Shown one piece after another: positions 1 to 6,091 of a stretch of DNA of 14,548 nt. The stretch covers positions 1-14,548 of the forward strand of contig CAZUUO010000019.1 of NCBI GenBank assembly GCA_964622665.1, written 5' to 3'. The first letter of the stretch is position 1. Every line of letters starts with the position of its first letter. This DNA comes from CAZUUO01 sp964622665. GTDB taxonomy: Bacteria; Patescibacteriota; Patescibacteriia; Magasanikbacterales; GCA-002688135. Under the pieces are notes generated by a model, which did no database searches, was not told the DNA's origin, and saw only the letters and a list, made by a program, of their open reading frames with translations. The translations under genes and the position numbers were made by a program.

Positions 1-34
1 CTTCAAAACAACAACATCACTAATTTTCATTTTT

Positions 35-604
35 ATGGCAGATTCACTTGATAAGTTAATGTATTCTTTCGTCATGGATGACGTTATTAAAAACGTATTT
101 ATTCATGTACCACCTGGTTATGTGGCATGTGTGTATGATATGGGACGTGGGGTGTTGAAAAAGGTGTTAGCGCCTGGTCTTCATTTGAAAATTCCATTTT
201 GGCAGAAAGCAAAATTATTTAATACCCAGACCTTGGAATATACGATTTCACCAGAATTTTCGATGGCAAATCCAAAAGCCTTAGGCGATGTTGCTATTTC
301 ATGTGTTAGTTCTGATGATGTGCGTTTGAAGTTGTCAGCAACTATTTTGTTACGTTTGGATGTGCATCAAATTCCTCATATTTGGCAAACAATTGGTGAA
401 GATTTTGTTGAAAAAATTATTCGTCCTACCATTCAATCACGTGTGCGTATGGTAGTGTCTCGTTTTCACGGACATGCTATTGGTAGCACTGATCGTGCAG
501 AATTTGAGCATGAATTAAAGACGGAATTAGAAAATATTCTCTATCCACGCGGTATTTTTGTTGAAAATATCCTGCTTTCTGAAGTAGAGGTTGGACATCA
601 CTAA
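35..604 (+). CDS. SPFH/band-7 (prohibitin-like) domain protein, short, no membrane segment
   Basis: The 189-residue product matches the SPFH/band-7 fold. It has an N-terminal VPPGYVACVYDMGRGV stretch (residues 25-40), then VLAPGLHLKIPFW (44-56), the beta-rich core with D-DVRLKLSATILLRLD (94-109), and the helical IIRPTIQSRVRMVVSRF segment (128-144) typical of prohibitin-type domains. Family members usually oligomerise on membranes and have an N-terminal transmembrane helix plus a C-terminal coiled coil. Here the N terminus (residues 1-20) is not hydrophobic enough to span a membrane, and the protein stops just after the core, so it is close to a bare SPFH domain. The start is the first ATG in frame; there is no Shine-Dalgarno, and only 34 bases lie upstream, so its promoter cannot be judged. 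An ATG at 59 is an alternative. Its stop lies 6 bp before the hrcA -35 box. The family call is fairly sure; the partner and role are unknown. Confidence 0.75.
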   Translation: MADSLDKLMYSFVMDDVIKNVFIHVPPGYVACVYDMGRGVLKKVLAPGLHLKIPFWQKAKLFNTQTLEYTISPEFSMANPKALGDVAISCVSSDDVRLKLSATILLRLDVHQIPHIWQTIGEDFVEKIIRPTIQSRVRMVVSRFHGHAIGSTDRAEFEHELKTELENILYPRGIFVENILLSEVEVGHH

Positions 605-610
605 AAACAC

Positions 611-639
611 TTGACGGTAGTTTTTCAATAGGTTACGAT
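611..639 (+). promoter_or_regulatory. sigma-70 type promoter of the hrcA operon
   Basis: A TTGACG -35 box (611-616) and a TACGAT -10 box (634-639) are separated by exactly 17 bp. Each matches consensus at five of six or four of six bases. The predicted transcription start is near 646, inside the adjacent CIRCE palindrome, so bound HrcA would cover the start site. Confidence 0.8.
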
Positions 640-640
640 A

Positions 641-667
641 TTAGCACTCGGGTATTACGAGTGCTAA
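641..667 (+). promoter_or_regulatory. CIRCE operator (HrcA binding site)
   Basis: This is a perfect match to the CIRCE consensus: TTAGCACTC, a 9-bp spacer (650-658), then GAGTGCTAA. It starts 1 bp after the -10 box and ends 34 bp before the hrcA ATG. CIRCE is the known target of the HrcA repressor, whose gene follows directly, so this is an autoregulated heat-shock operon. It is the only CIRCE I find in the window; there is none in front of dnaK or dnaJ. Confidence 0.97.
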
Positions 668-701
668 TTTATTTTTAGACTCTTTTTTGCACGGAATTTC
701 T

Positions 702-1382
702 ATGTTGAATGAACGGCAAATGTATATCTTACGTCTATTGGTTAAGACGTATATTGAAACGGCACATCCGGTGTCGTCTCAGTTTTTGCTTGAACGAGCA
801 TCACTGGACGTTTCGCCGGCAACCGTACGCAATGATTTTGCGTTGTTGGAAGTTGAAGGATATGTCACACAGCCACACACGAGTGCAGGACGTATGCCAA
901 CCGTGAAAGGATATCAATGGTATGTGCAACAGTTATCACAAGAAGTGGAACATGCACGAACCTATGAAAAGCGCATGCGGACATTGATGCAAAAGGATGT
1001 GCGTGAACAAACCCGTATGTTGGCGGCAATGACTGGTGAGACGGTGGTGTGGGTAGATGGGTCAGGACATATTCACTATAGTGGTGTTTCAAATCTTCTT
1101 TCACAACCTGAGTTTGAAAATGAAAAATTGCGCAGCAGGGTTGGTGAAATTTTTGAAGGGTTTGATGACATGATGCATCGACTCGATGAACGGCAAGTTG
1201 AAAGTTTGGAATATGTCGTTGGTGACGATAAGTTGTTACCATCTCCTGATTACGGCATGGTCTCACTTCGTCTTGATAAGGGAGAGGAACAAAGTATGGT
1301 AGTGGTGCTGGGGCCGCTGCGTATGAATTATGAGAAGGCGACCATTTTATTGAAATTATTACGTGAATTACATAATGAATAA
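702..1382 (+). CDS. hrcA: Heat-inducible transcription repressor HrcA (short form)
   Basis: HrcA binds CIRCE and represses chaperone genes; in known systems its activity depends on GroEL. Residues 1-75 form the winged-helix DNA-binding part, with SPATVRNDFALLEVEGYV (38-55) and the family hallmark QPHTSAGRMPTVKGYQ (57-72). The C-terminal end keeps the GAF-like strand GPLRMNYEKA (204-213). Classical HrcA has about 340 residues with an inserted dimerising domain; this one has 226, and the missing length lies in the middle (between about 125 and 195), so that insert is reduced or absent. I start at the ATG at 702; an upstream TTG at 687 would add five residues (MHGIS) not typical of the family. 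The leader contains CIRCE. grpE follows after 3 bp. Call certain, domain loss inferred from length. Confidence 0.95.
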   Translation: MLNERQMYILRLLVKTYIETAHPVSSQFLLERASLDVSPATVRNDFALLEVEGYVTQPHTSAGRMPTVKGYQWYVQQLSQEVEHARTYEKRMRTLMQKDVREQTRMLAAMTGETVVWVDGSGHIHYSGVSNLLSQPEFENEKLRSRVGEIFEGFDDMMHRLDERQVESLEYVVGDDKLLPSPDYGMVSLRLDKGEEQSMVVVLGPLRMNYEKATILLKLLRELHNE

Positions 1383-1385
1383 GGT

Positions 1386-1895
1386 ATGGACGAAGAAAAA
1401 AAGGTAGATGATGTGTTATCCGGTGATGAGACCGTTGCAGTGCCAGAAGAAGTAAAGACACAAAATTCCACTGATGAATATTTGGCGGGATGGAAACGGG
1501 CGCTGGCGGACTATGAAAATTTAAAACGTGAAACACAAAAAGATAAAGGAATGTGGACGGGAATTGTGACGGCTGATGTTATTACTTCATTTCTCCCGAT
1601 CTACGATTATTTGCAAGCAACCGTTGCTAAACCACCTGAAATTCCGGGAGTTGAAAAATGGTTTGCGGGCGTACAATTAATTCTCACACAATTTCTCGGT
1701 ACATTAGGGCAGTATGGTGTTGGGGAAATTGAAGTGGTGGGAAAAGTAATGGATGCCAATACCTGTGAAGCAGTGGGAACAGAAAAAGATGAAACTAAAG
1801 AAGATAACGTGGTGCTCAAATGTGTGCAGACAGGTTTTTCAATGAATGGGAAGGTTATACGCGTTGCGAAAGTCATTGTTAACCAACGTTCTTAA
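1386..1895 (+). CDS. grpE: Nucleotide exchange factor GrpE
   Basis: GrpE is the cytoplasmic co-chaperone that releases ADP from DnaK. The 169-residue protein has an acidic, disordered N terminus (about 1-30). This is followed by the coiled-coil segment with YLAGWKRALADYENLKRE (about 33-50), which matches the family pattern of dimer helices, and a C-terminal beta domain ending in GFSMNGKVIRVAKVIVNQ (about 150-167), equivalent to the usual GY.l.drvlRpA.V.V motif. The length is slightly below the usual 180-200. The ATG lies 3 bp after the hrcA stop with AAGG just before it, so translation is probably coupled. Position between hrcA and dnaK is the standard heat-shock order. Confidence 0.95.
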   Translation: MDEEKKVDDVLSGDETVAVPEEVKTQNSTDEYLAGWKRALADYENLKRETQKDKGMWTGIVTADVITSFLPIYDYLQATVAKPPEIPGVEKWFAGVQLILTQFLGTLGQYGVGEIEVVGKVMDANTCEAVGTEKDETKEDNVVLKCVQTGFSMNGKVIRVAKVIVNQRS

Positions 1896-1931
1896 GTGCG
1901 TTTCGGGATTTGCGATCTTTCAATTTTTTTC

Positions 1932-1982
1932 TTTCATGCTCATTTCGCCGTAGGTTTTACTACGACTCAATTGCGCGTGAAA
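1932..1982 (+). other. Predicted RNA stem-loop between grpE and dnaK
   Basis: TTTCATGC (1932-1939) can pair with GCGTGAAA (1975-1982), giving 8 bp with one G-U. It encloses a second perfect 5-bp hairpin, CGTAG (1949-1953) with CTACG (1960-1964), which has a 6-nt loop. No T-run follows on the plus strand, so it does not look like an intrinsic terminator. It may be a processing, stability or temperature-responsive element in the operon mRNA. Pairing is by eye only; the fold is plausible but unproven. Confidence 0.4.
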
Positions 1983-2046
1983 TAAAGAAAATAGAAATCT
2001 CATCAAACCTGAATACGCAAAAAATATTTATACACATTTAAATTTC

Positions 2047-2052
2047 AATAAT
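2047..2052 (+). promoter_or_regulatory. Possible -10 box for dnaK
   Basis: AATAAT differs from TATAAT at one base and ends 9 bp before the dnaK ATG. That is the same placement as the -10 boxes of dnaJ, lepA and murJ in this window. No convincing -35 box sits 17 bp upstream, and the region is AT-rich, so chance is a real alternative. Confidence 0.3.
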
Positions 2053-2061
2053 AAAAAATAT

Positions 2062-3954
2062 ATGGCTAAAATTTTAGGAATTGATTTGGGTACAACCAAT
2101 TCATGTATGGCAATTATGGAGGGTGGAAATCCTCGTGTGCTTGAAAATGCAGAAGGAATGCGCACAACTCCGTCAATGATTGCAACATCAAAAACTGGTG
2201 AACGATTAGTTGGTGTTGCGGCAAAACGACAAGCAGTTACAAATCCAAAAAATACTTTGTTTTCAGTGAAGCGTTTAATTGGACGCCGATTTGATGACAA
2301 AGAAGTTGCGGGTGAAAAAGCGGGATTGTCATATGACATCGTACAATCAGGTGTTGGAGTAAAAGTAAAAATGGGGGACGGAGAATTTGCACCACAAGAA
2401 ATTTCAGCGATGGTTTTGGCAAAATTAAAGGCAGATGCTGAAAGTAAATTAGGTGAAACTATTACGGAGGCAGTGATCACCGTTCCTGCATATTTTGATG
2501 ATGCACAACGCCAAGCAACCAAAGAAGCGGGGGAAATTGCGGGTCTTAAAGTTGCACGTATCATTAACGAACCAACAGCTGCGGCACTTGCGTATGGATT
2601 TGATAAGAAAAAAGCAGGTACTATTGCGGTGTACGATTTAGGTGGTGGAACATTTGATGTTTCAATTTTGGAAATTGAAGAAGGAACCGTACAAGTAAAA
2701 GCAACCAATGGTGATACCCATTTAGGTGGTGATGATTTTGATAAGAAAATTATTGAATGGATTGTCACTGAATTTAAAAAGGAAAGTGGATTGGATGTGA
2801 TGAATGATCCGCTTGCAAAACAACGTATTCGTGAAGCAGCGGAAAAAGCAAAAATTGAATTATCAAGCCAAGTGGAAACTGAAATTAATCAACCGTTTAT
2901 CACGCAAGATAAAGATGGTTCACCAGCTCACTTAGTATTGAAATTATCACGCGCAAAATTGGAAGAATTGGTAATGCCCTTGGTGGAAAAATCTTTGGAA
3001 CCTTGTAAAAAAGCACTTGCTGATGCGGGAATTTCAAAAGATGCCTTAGAAGAAGTATTGATGGTGGGAGGTATGACTCGTATGCCATTGGTACAAAAGA
3101 AAGTTGAAGAATTTTTTGGTAAAAAACCAAATTTAACGATCAACCCTGATGAAGTGGTAGCAATTGGTGCTGCCGTGCAAGGTGGTGTGTTACAAGGCGA
3201 AGTGAAGGATGTGTTGTTACTTGATGTGACTCCGTTAACCTTAGGTATTGAAACGATGGGAAGTGTCATGACACCACTCATTGAACGTAACACTACGATT
3301 CCAACCTCAAAATCTCAAACATTCTCAACGGCTGCGGATAATCAACCGGGAGTGGAAATTCACATTTTACAAGGTGAACGTCCTATGGCTGCGGACAATA
3401 AAACATTGGGACGCTTTATGTTGGATGGTATTCCACCTGCACCTCGCGGTGTTCCACAAGTTGAAGTGACCTTTGATATTGATGCAAATGGTATTTTGAA
3501 TGTGAAAGCAAAAGATAAGGCAACGGGTAAAGAACAAAAAATTACTATCACTGCATCGACGGGACTTTCAAAAGAAGAAGTAGAACGCATGAAGAAAGAT
3601 GCAGAAATGCATGCTGATGAAGATAAGAAAAAGAAAGAATTGATTGAAAGCAAAAATGAAGCCGACGGATTAATTTCGGCAACTGAACGTTTAGTAAAAG
3701 AACAAGGTGAAAAATTAAAAGCAGAAGATAAAACATCATTGGAAACATTGATGGGTGACGTGAAGACAGCAAAAGAAGGAAGTGATGTTGATGCGATTAA
3801 AAAAGCATGTGAAGCACTTTCGGATGCTGCACAAAAAATTGGTGCTGCAATGTATCAAGAAAATCCTCAAGCGGGAGCAGCTGGTGCTGGTGAACAACCA
3901 AAGGGTGACACCAAGACTGACGGCGATGTTGTTGAAGGAGAAGTAGTTAAGTAG
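2062..3954 (+). CDS. dnaK: Molecular chaperone DnaK (Hsp70)
   Basis: ATP-driven cytoplasmic chaperone working with DnaJ and GrpE. The 630-residue protein is full length and carries all Hsp70 signatures: GIDLGTTNS (6-14) for phosphate binding, the VYDLGGGTFDVSIL signature near 190-205, and VLMVGGMTRMPLVQ near 330-345. The linker DVLLLDVTPLTLGIE (about 385-400) joins to the substrate-binding domain with QVEVTFDIDANGILNVKAKDK. A lid and an acidic tail ending DVVEGEVVK follow. The ATG at 2062 gives the usual MAKILGIDLG start. No Shine-Dalgarno is visible in the A/T-only stretch before it. It lies 166 bp after grpE and 57 bp before dnaJ. No defect is visible. Confidence 0.98.
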   Translation: MAKILGIDLGTTNSCMAIMEGGNPRVLENAEGMRTTPSMIATSKTGERLVGVAAKRQAVTNPKNTLFSVKRLIGRRFDDKEVAGEKAGLSYDIVQSGVGVKVKMGDGEFAPQEISAMVLAKLKADAESKLGETITEAVITVPAYFDDAQRQATKEAGEIAGLKVARIINEPTAAALAYGFDKKKAGTIAVYDLGGGTFDVSILEIEEGTVQVKATNGDTHLGGDDFDKKIIEWIVTEFKKESGLDVMNDPLAKQRIREAAEKAKIELSSQVETEINQPFITQDKDGSPAHLVLKLSRAKLEELVMPLVEKSLEPCKKALADAGISKDALEEVLMVGGMTRMPLVQKKVEEFFGKKPNLTINPDEVVAIGAAVQGGVLQGEVKDVLLLDVTPLTLGIETMGSVMTPLIERNTTIPTSKSQTFSTAADNQPGVEIHILQGERPMAADNKTLGRFMLDGIPPAPRGVPQVEVTFDIDANGILNVKAKDKATGKEQKITITASTGLSKEEVERMKKDAEMHADEDKKKKELIESKNEADGLISATERLVKEQGEKLKAEDKTSLETLMGDVKTAKEGSDVDAIKKACEALSDAAQKIGAAMYQENPQAGAAGAGEQPKGDTKTDGDVVEGEVVK

Positions 3955-3966
3955 TGATATTGTTTT

Positions 3967-3995
3967 CACACCCTGATGACAGAAATCGGGGTGTG
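3967..3995 (+). other. 11-bp inverted repeat between dnaK and dnaJ
   Basis: CACACCCTGAT (3967-3977) pairs with ATCGGGGTGTG (3985-3995) over 11 bp, with one G-U pair and a 7-nt loop. It begins 12 nt after the dnaK stop and ends one base before the dnaJ TATAAT. The downstream sequence is TATAATTTC rather than a T-run, so as a terminator it would be weak. It could limit read-through from dnaK, protect the dnaK mRNA 3' end, or serve as a DNA operator in the dnaJ promoter. Confidence 0.7.
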
Positions 3996-4002
3996 GTATA
4001 AT
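3976..4002 (+). promoter_or_regulatory. dnaJ promoter with perfect TATAAT
   Basis: A consensus TATAAT (3997-4002) is preceded by TG two bases upstream (3994-3995, TGG), giving an extended -10 element. The best -35 match, ATGACA (3976-3981), is at only 15 bp spacing; at 17 bp the hexamer is the weaker TGATGA (3974-3979). The predicted transcription start is near 4009, only about 3 nt before the ATG at 4012. Confidence 0.6.
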
Positions 4003-4011
4003 TTCATGACT

Positions 4012-5070
4012 ATGGCAAAAGATTTTTACGCGACATTGGGAATTTCAAAAAATGCGAGTGATGACGAAATTAAAAAAGCGTATCGTAAATTGGCGCATGA
4101 ACATCATCCTGATAAAGGGGGAAATACCGAAAAATTTAAAGAGATTAATGAAGCGTATCAAACCTTGAGTGATAAACAAAAACGTGCACAGTACGATCAG
4201 TTTGGTGCAAATTATGATCAAATGGGTGGTGGCGGTAATCCATTTGGAGGAGCGGGTGGTTTTGGTAATTTTAATTTTGGTGGAGATTTTGGAGATATTT
4301 TTTCTCAATTTGGTTTTGGTGGTGGCATGCAACAACAAGATACGCGTGGTGAAGATATTTTAGTTGATGTGAGTTTAACGCTGCATGAAGTTGCGTTTGG
4401 TGCGACCAAAGATATTTCTTTATATTTGCTTGCAACGTGTGATGTATGTCAGGGTGATCGTGGAGAAAAGGGAAGTGCTAAAAAAACTTGTGAGACGTGT
4501 AAAGGAAAAGGACAAGTGGTACACATCCAACGTACGATTTTAGGTAACATGCAAAGTGTTGCACTGTGTGAGGCGTGCGTGGGACGAGGAACTATTCCTG
4601 AGAAAAAATGTAAAACGTGTAAAGGGGAAGGTGCCTACAAACAACAGATGACGACGACGGTGAAAATTCCTGCTGGTGTTGAGGATGGTGCGCAGGTTCG
4701 GGTGCGAGGAAAAGGTGGTGCCAGCGAGATGGGGGGAAGTAGTGGAGATTTGTATGTGCGTATTCATGTTGAAAAACATAAGACACTGACTCGTGAAGGT
4801 AGTTCTATTTATTCTAAAGTGTTTGTTCCATTTTCGTTGATGGTACAGGGTGGCGTGGTAACCGTAGAAACGTTAGATGGCATGGTTGATATGAAAGTTC
4901 CCGAACATACGGAAAGTGGGCAAGTGATTCGTTTGAAAGAGAAAGGAGTCGCCCGATTACAAAGTTCGGGACGGGGTGATCATTTTGTAACGGTCCATGT
5001 GGAAGTTCCTAAAAAATTATCACGAGAACAGAAGAAGTTAATTGAAGATTTAGAAAAAAACGGGTTGTAG
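4012..5070 (+). CDS. dnaJ: Chaperone protein DnaJ (Hsp40, type I)
   Basis: DnaJ delivers unfolded proteins to DnaK and stimulates its ATPase. In the 352-residue protein the J domain spans residues 1-70 with the catalytic HPD at 32-34. A Gly/Phe-rich linker (about 72-107) follows. The zinc-binding region has four Cys motifs: CDVCQGDRG, then CETCKGKG, CEACVGRG and CKTCKGEG. The first has one extra residue compared with the usual CxxCxGxG. The C-terminal substrate domains run to the end. I choose the ATG at 4012 (MAKDFYATLG), because ATGs at 3976 and 4006 lie before the predicted transcription start. The TAG stop sits in the loop of the terminator hairpin. Confidence 0.96.
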   Translation: MAKDFYATLGISKNASDDEIKKAYRKLAHEHHPDKGGNTEKFKEINEAYQTLSDKQKRAQYDQFGANYDQMGGGGNPFGGAGGFGNFNFGGDFGDIFSQFGFGGGMQQQDTRGEDILVDVSLTLHEVAFGATKDISLYLLATCDVCQGDRGEKGSAKKTCETCKGKGQVVHIQRTILGNMQSVALCEACVGRGTIPEKKCKTCKGEGAYKQQMTTTVKIPAGVEDGAQVRVRGKGGASEMGGSSGDLYVRIHVEKHKTLTREGSSIYSKVFVPFSLMVQGGVVTVETLDGMVDMKVPEHTESGQVIRLKEKGVARLQSSGRGDHFVTVHVEVPKKLSREQKKLIEDLEKNGL

Positions 5071-5086
5071 TGCCCGTTTTTTAATT
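5055..5086 (+). terminator. Intrinsic terminator after dnaJ
   Basis: AAAAAACGGG (5055-5064) pairs with CCCGTTTTTT (5073-5082) around an 8-nt loop that contains the dnaJ TAG stop (5068-5070). The T-run follows at once. The A-run on the other arm means it could also act on the minus strand. Confidence 0.85.
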
Positions 5087-5110
5087 TTAAAGATTATTAG
5101 GTTTACAAAA

Positions 5111-5140
5111 ATTAAAAAACACATGAACGTGTCATGTGTT
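5111..5140 (-). terminator. Intrinsic terminator of the metallo-hydrolase gene
   Basis: On the minus strand AACACATGA and TCATGTGTT form a perfect 9-bp stem (5132-5140 with 5118-5126) around a 5-nt loop, followed by a T-run (complement of 5114-5119). The stem overlaps the gene's TAA stop by two bases. Together with the dnaJ terminator it insulates this convergent pair. Confidence 0.85.
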
Positions 5141-5954
5141 ATAGAATTTCAGTATAGGTGTCGTAACCGATAATGAGTTCATTGGTGTATCCTGAGCGGC
5201 GGCAATCTTCGATCATTGCTTCAGGACTATCGAGTCCGGTGTAATGAGTGAGGAATAATTTTTTTGCGCCCGCATCTTTTGCAATTGCTCCTGCTTGGTG
5301 CGGATTGAGATGCCCGTAATTGTGTGCGTTTTCGTTATCACCAATGCGGGCACTTGCTTCACAGATGAAAAGATTTGCGTTTCGAGCTGCGTCAACTACT
5401 CCATAACACACTCCGGTGTCACCTGAGTACGCGACTACTTTTCCTTTGTAGGAAATGCGGTAGGCGTAACTTTCTGTTTTTCCAAATCCGTGATAGACCG
5501 GGTATCCTTCGATTCTTATGATTTCCTGGCGCGATGTTATGTGTACAAAACTTTGGCTTGCATAGTTTTTGTATACAACAGGATTTGGGAAAACGGGTGT
5601 TTCAGGGGTGTATATTTTCCACCACACATCAAATTGGTCAACAAGATGTTGGGGGAGAATAGCTTGCAAGGTTTCCATTTTTCCACCACCCCACAAACCT
5701 TTGGCAAATACACTCTGGATGAAATGCATCAGTGCGTTATGGTCAGGGTGAGGATGTGAAATTGCAATTGCGTTGATCGACTCCATGGGAATGCTACGGT
5801 CTTCAAGACGTGCGGCCATATCCTGCGAGCAATCGAGTAGTATTTTGTACTCATCGCATTCCACCAAGAATCCGGGCGGTTTACGCCGACAATCGGCAGT
5901 TGGGTGGAAGTGTGATGAACACACCCCCGTACCGAGAGCAGTTATTTTTATCAC
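5139..5954 (-). CDS. Metallo-beta-lactamase fold hydrolase, RNase Z-like
   Basis: The 271-residue protein has the MBL metal ligands in order: ISHPHPDHN (H67, H69, D71, H72), PVYHG (H155), AYSGDTG (D179), YGHLNPHQAG (H215) and FLTHYTG (H237). The SGDTG motif and the late GHL...QAGAIAKDAGAKKLFLTHYT block resemble the RNase Z/ElaC branch, which cuts tRNA 3' trailers, and also RNase Z-like phosphodiesterases; I see no clear flexible exosite arm, so substrate is open. I start at GTG 5954 because AAGGAGG lies 5 nt upstream. A TTG at 5972 would place the Shine-Dalgarno inside the gene. It is transcribed alone, divergent from the 310-residue unknown gene. Confidence 0.85.
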   Translation of the reverse strand: MIKITALGTGVCSSHFHPTADCRRKPPGFLVECDEYKILLDCSQDMAARLEDRSIPMESINAIAISHPHPDHNALMHFIQSVFAKGLWGGGKMETLQAILPQHLVDQFDVWWKIYTPETPVFPNPVVYKNYASQSFVHITSRQEIIRIEGYPVYHGFGKTESYAYRISYKGKVVAYSGDTGVCYGVVDAARNANLFICEASARIGDNENAHNYGHLNPHQAGAIAKDAGAKKLFLTHYTGLDSPEAMIEDCRRSGYTNELIIGYDTYTEIL

Positions 5955-5959
5955 GATTT

Positions 5960-5966
5960 CCTCCTT
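5960..5966 (-). promoter_or_regulatory. Strong Shine-Dalgarno site that fixes the GTG start
   Basis: AAGGAGG on the minus strand is 5 nt from the GTG at 5954. It is one of only two strong Shine-Dalgarno sites I see in the window, and it decides the start in favour of GTG over the upstream TTG at 5972. Confidence 0.85.
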
Positions 5967-5984
5967 TTTCAAGGAACTAAGATT

Positions 5985-6013
5985 TTTATAGCATATTTCT
6001 TTTATTTTGTCAT
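5985..6013 (-). promoter_or_regulatory. Promoter of the metallo-hydrolase gene
   Basis: On the minus strand ATGACA (6013-6008), a 17-bp spacer and TATAAA (5990-5985) are preceded by TGC, giving an extended -10. The predicted start near 5978 gives a leader of about 24 nt that holds the Shine-Dalgarno site. Confidence 0.75.
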
Positions 6014-6031
6014 CTCTTGGTAATTACAACA

Positions 6032-6060
6032 TCGACAGGTATCCTATTTTGTGGTATATA
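6032..6060 (+). promoter_or_regulatory. Promoter of the 310-residue unknown gene
   Basis: TCGACA (6032-6037), exactly 17 bp, then TATATA (6055-6060) with an upstream TGG (6052-6054) as an extended -10. The predicted start is near 6067, leaving a leader of about 25 nt. It is back to back with the promoter of the metallo-hydrolase gene; the two -35 boxes are 18 bp apart. Confidence 0.7.
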
Positions 6061-6077
6061 AAATTCAGTTCCTTCAC

Positions 6078-6084
6078 AAAGGAG
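6078..6084 (+). promoter_or_regulatory. Shine-Dalgarno site of the 310-residue gene
   Basis: AAAGGAG sits 7 nt before the ATG at 6092. A GTG at 6086 would be only 1 nt from it, so the ATG is the likely start. Confidence 0.8.
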
Positions 6085-6091
6085 AGTGCTC

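Noticed and set aside
687..701. TTG start for hrcA at 687
   Set aside because: Adds MHGIS, not typical of HrcA; the ATG at 702 gives the family's normal MLNERQ start.
865..1536. A 223-residue minus-strand frame opposite hrcA and grpE
   Set aside because: Antisense to two well-conserved genes, His/Pro-rich with no domain; a shadow.
2028..2768. A 246-residue minus-strand frame opposite dnaK
   Set aside because: dnaK is certain in sense; the antisense frame is Ser/Ala/Pro-rich shadow translation with no motif.
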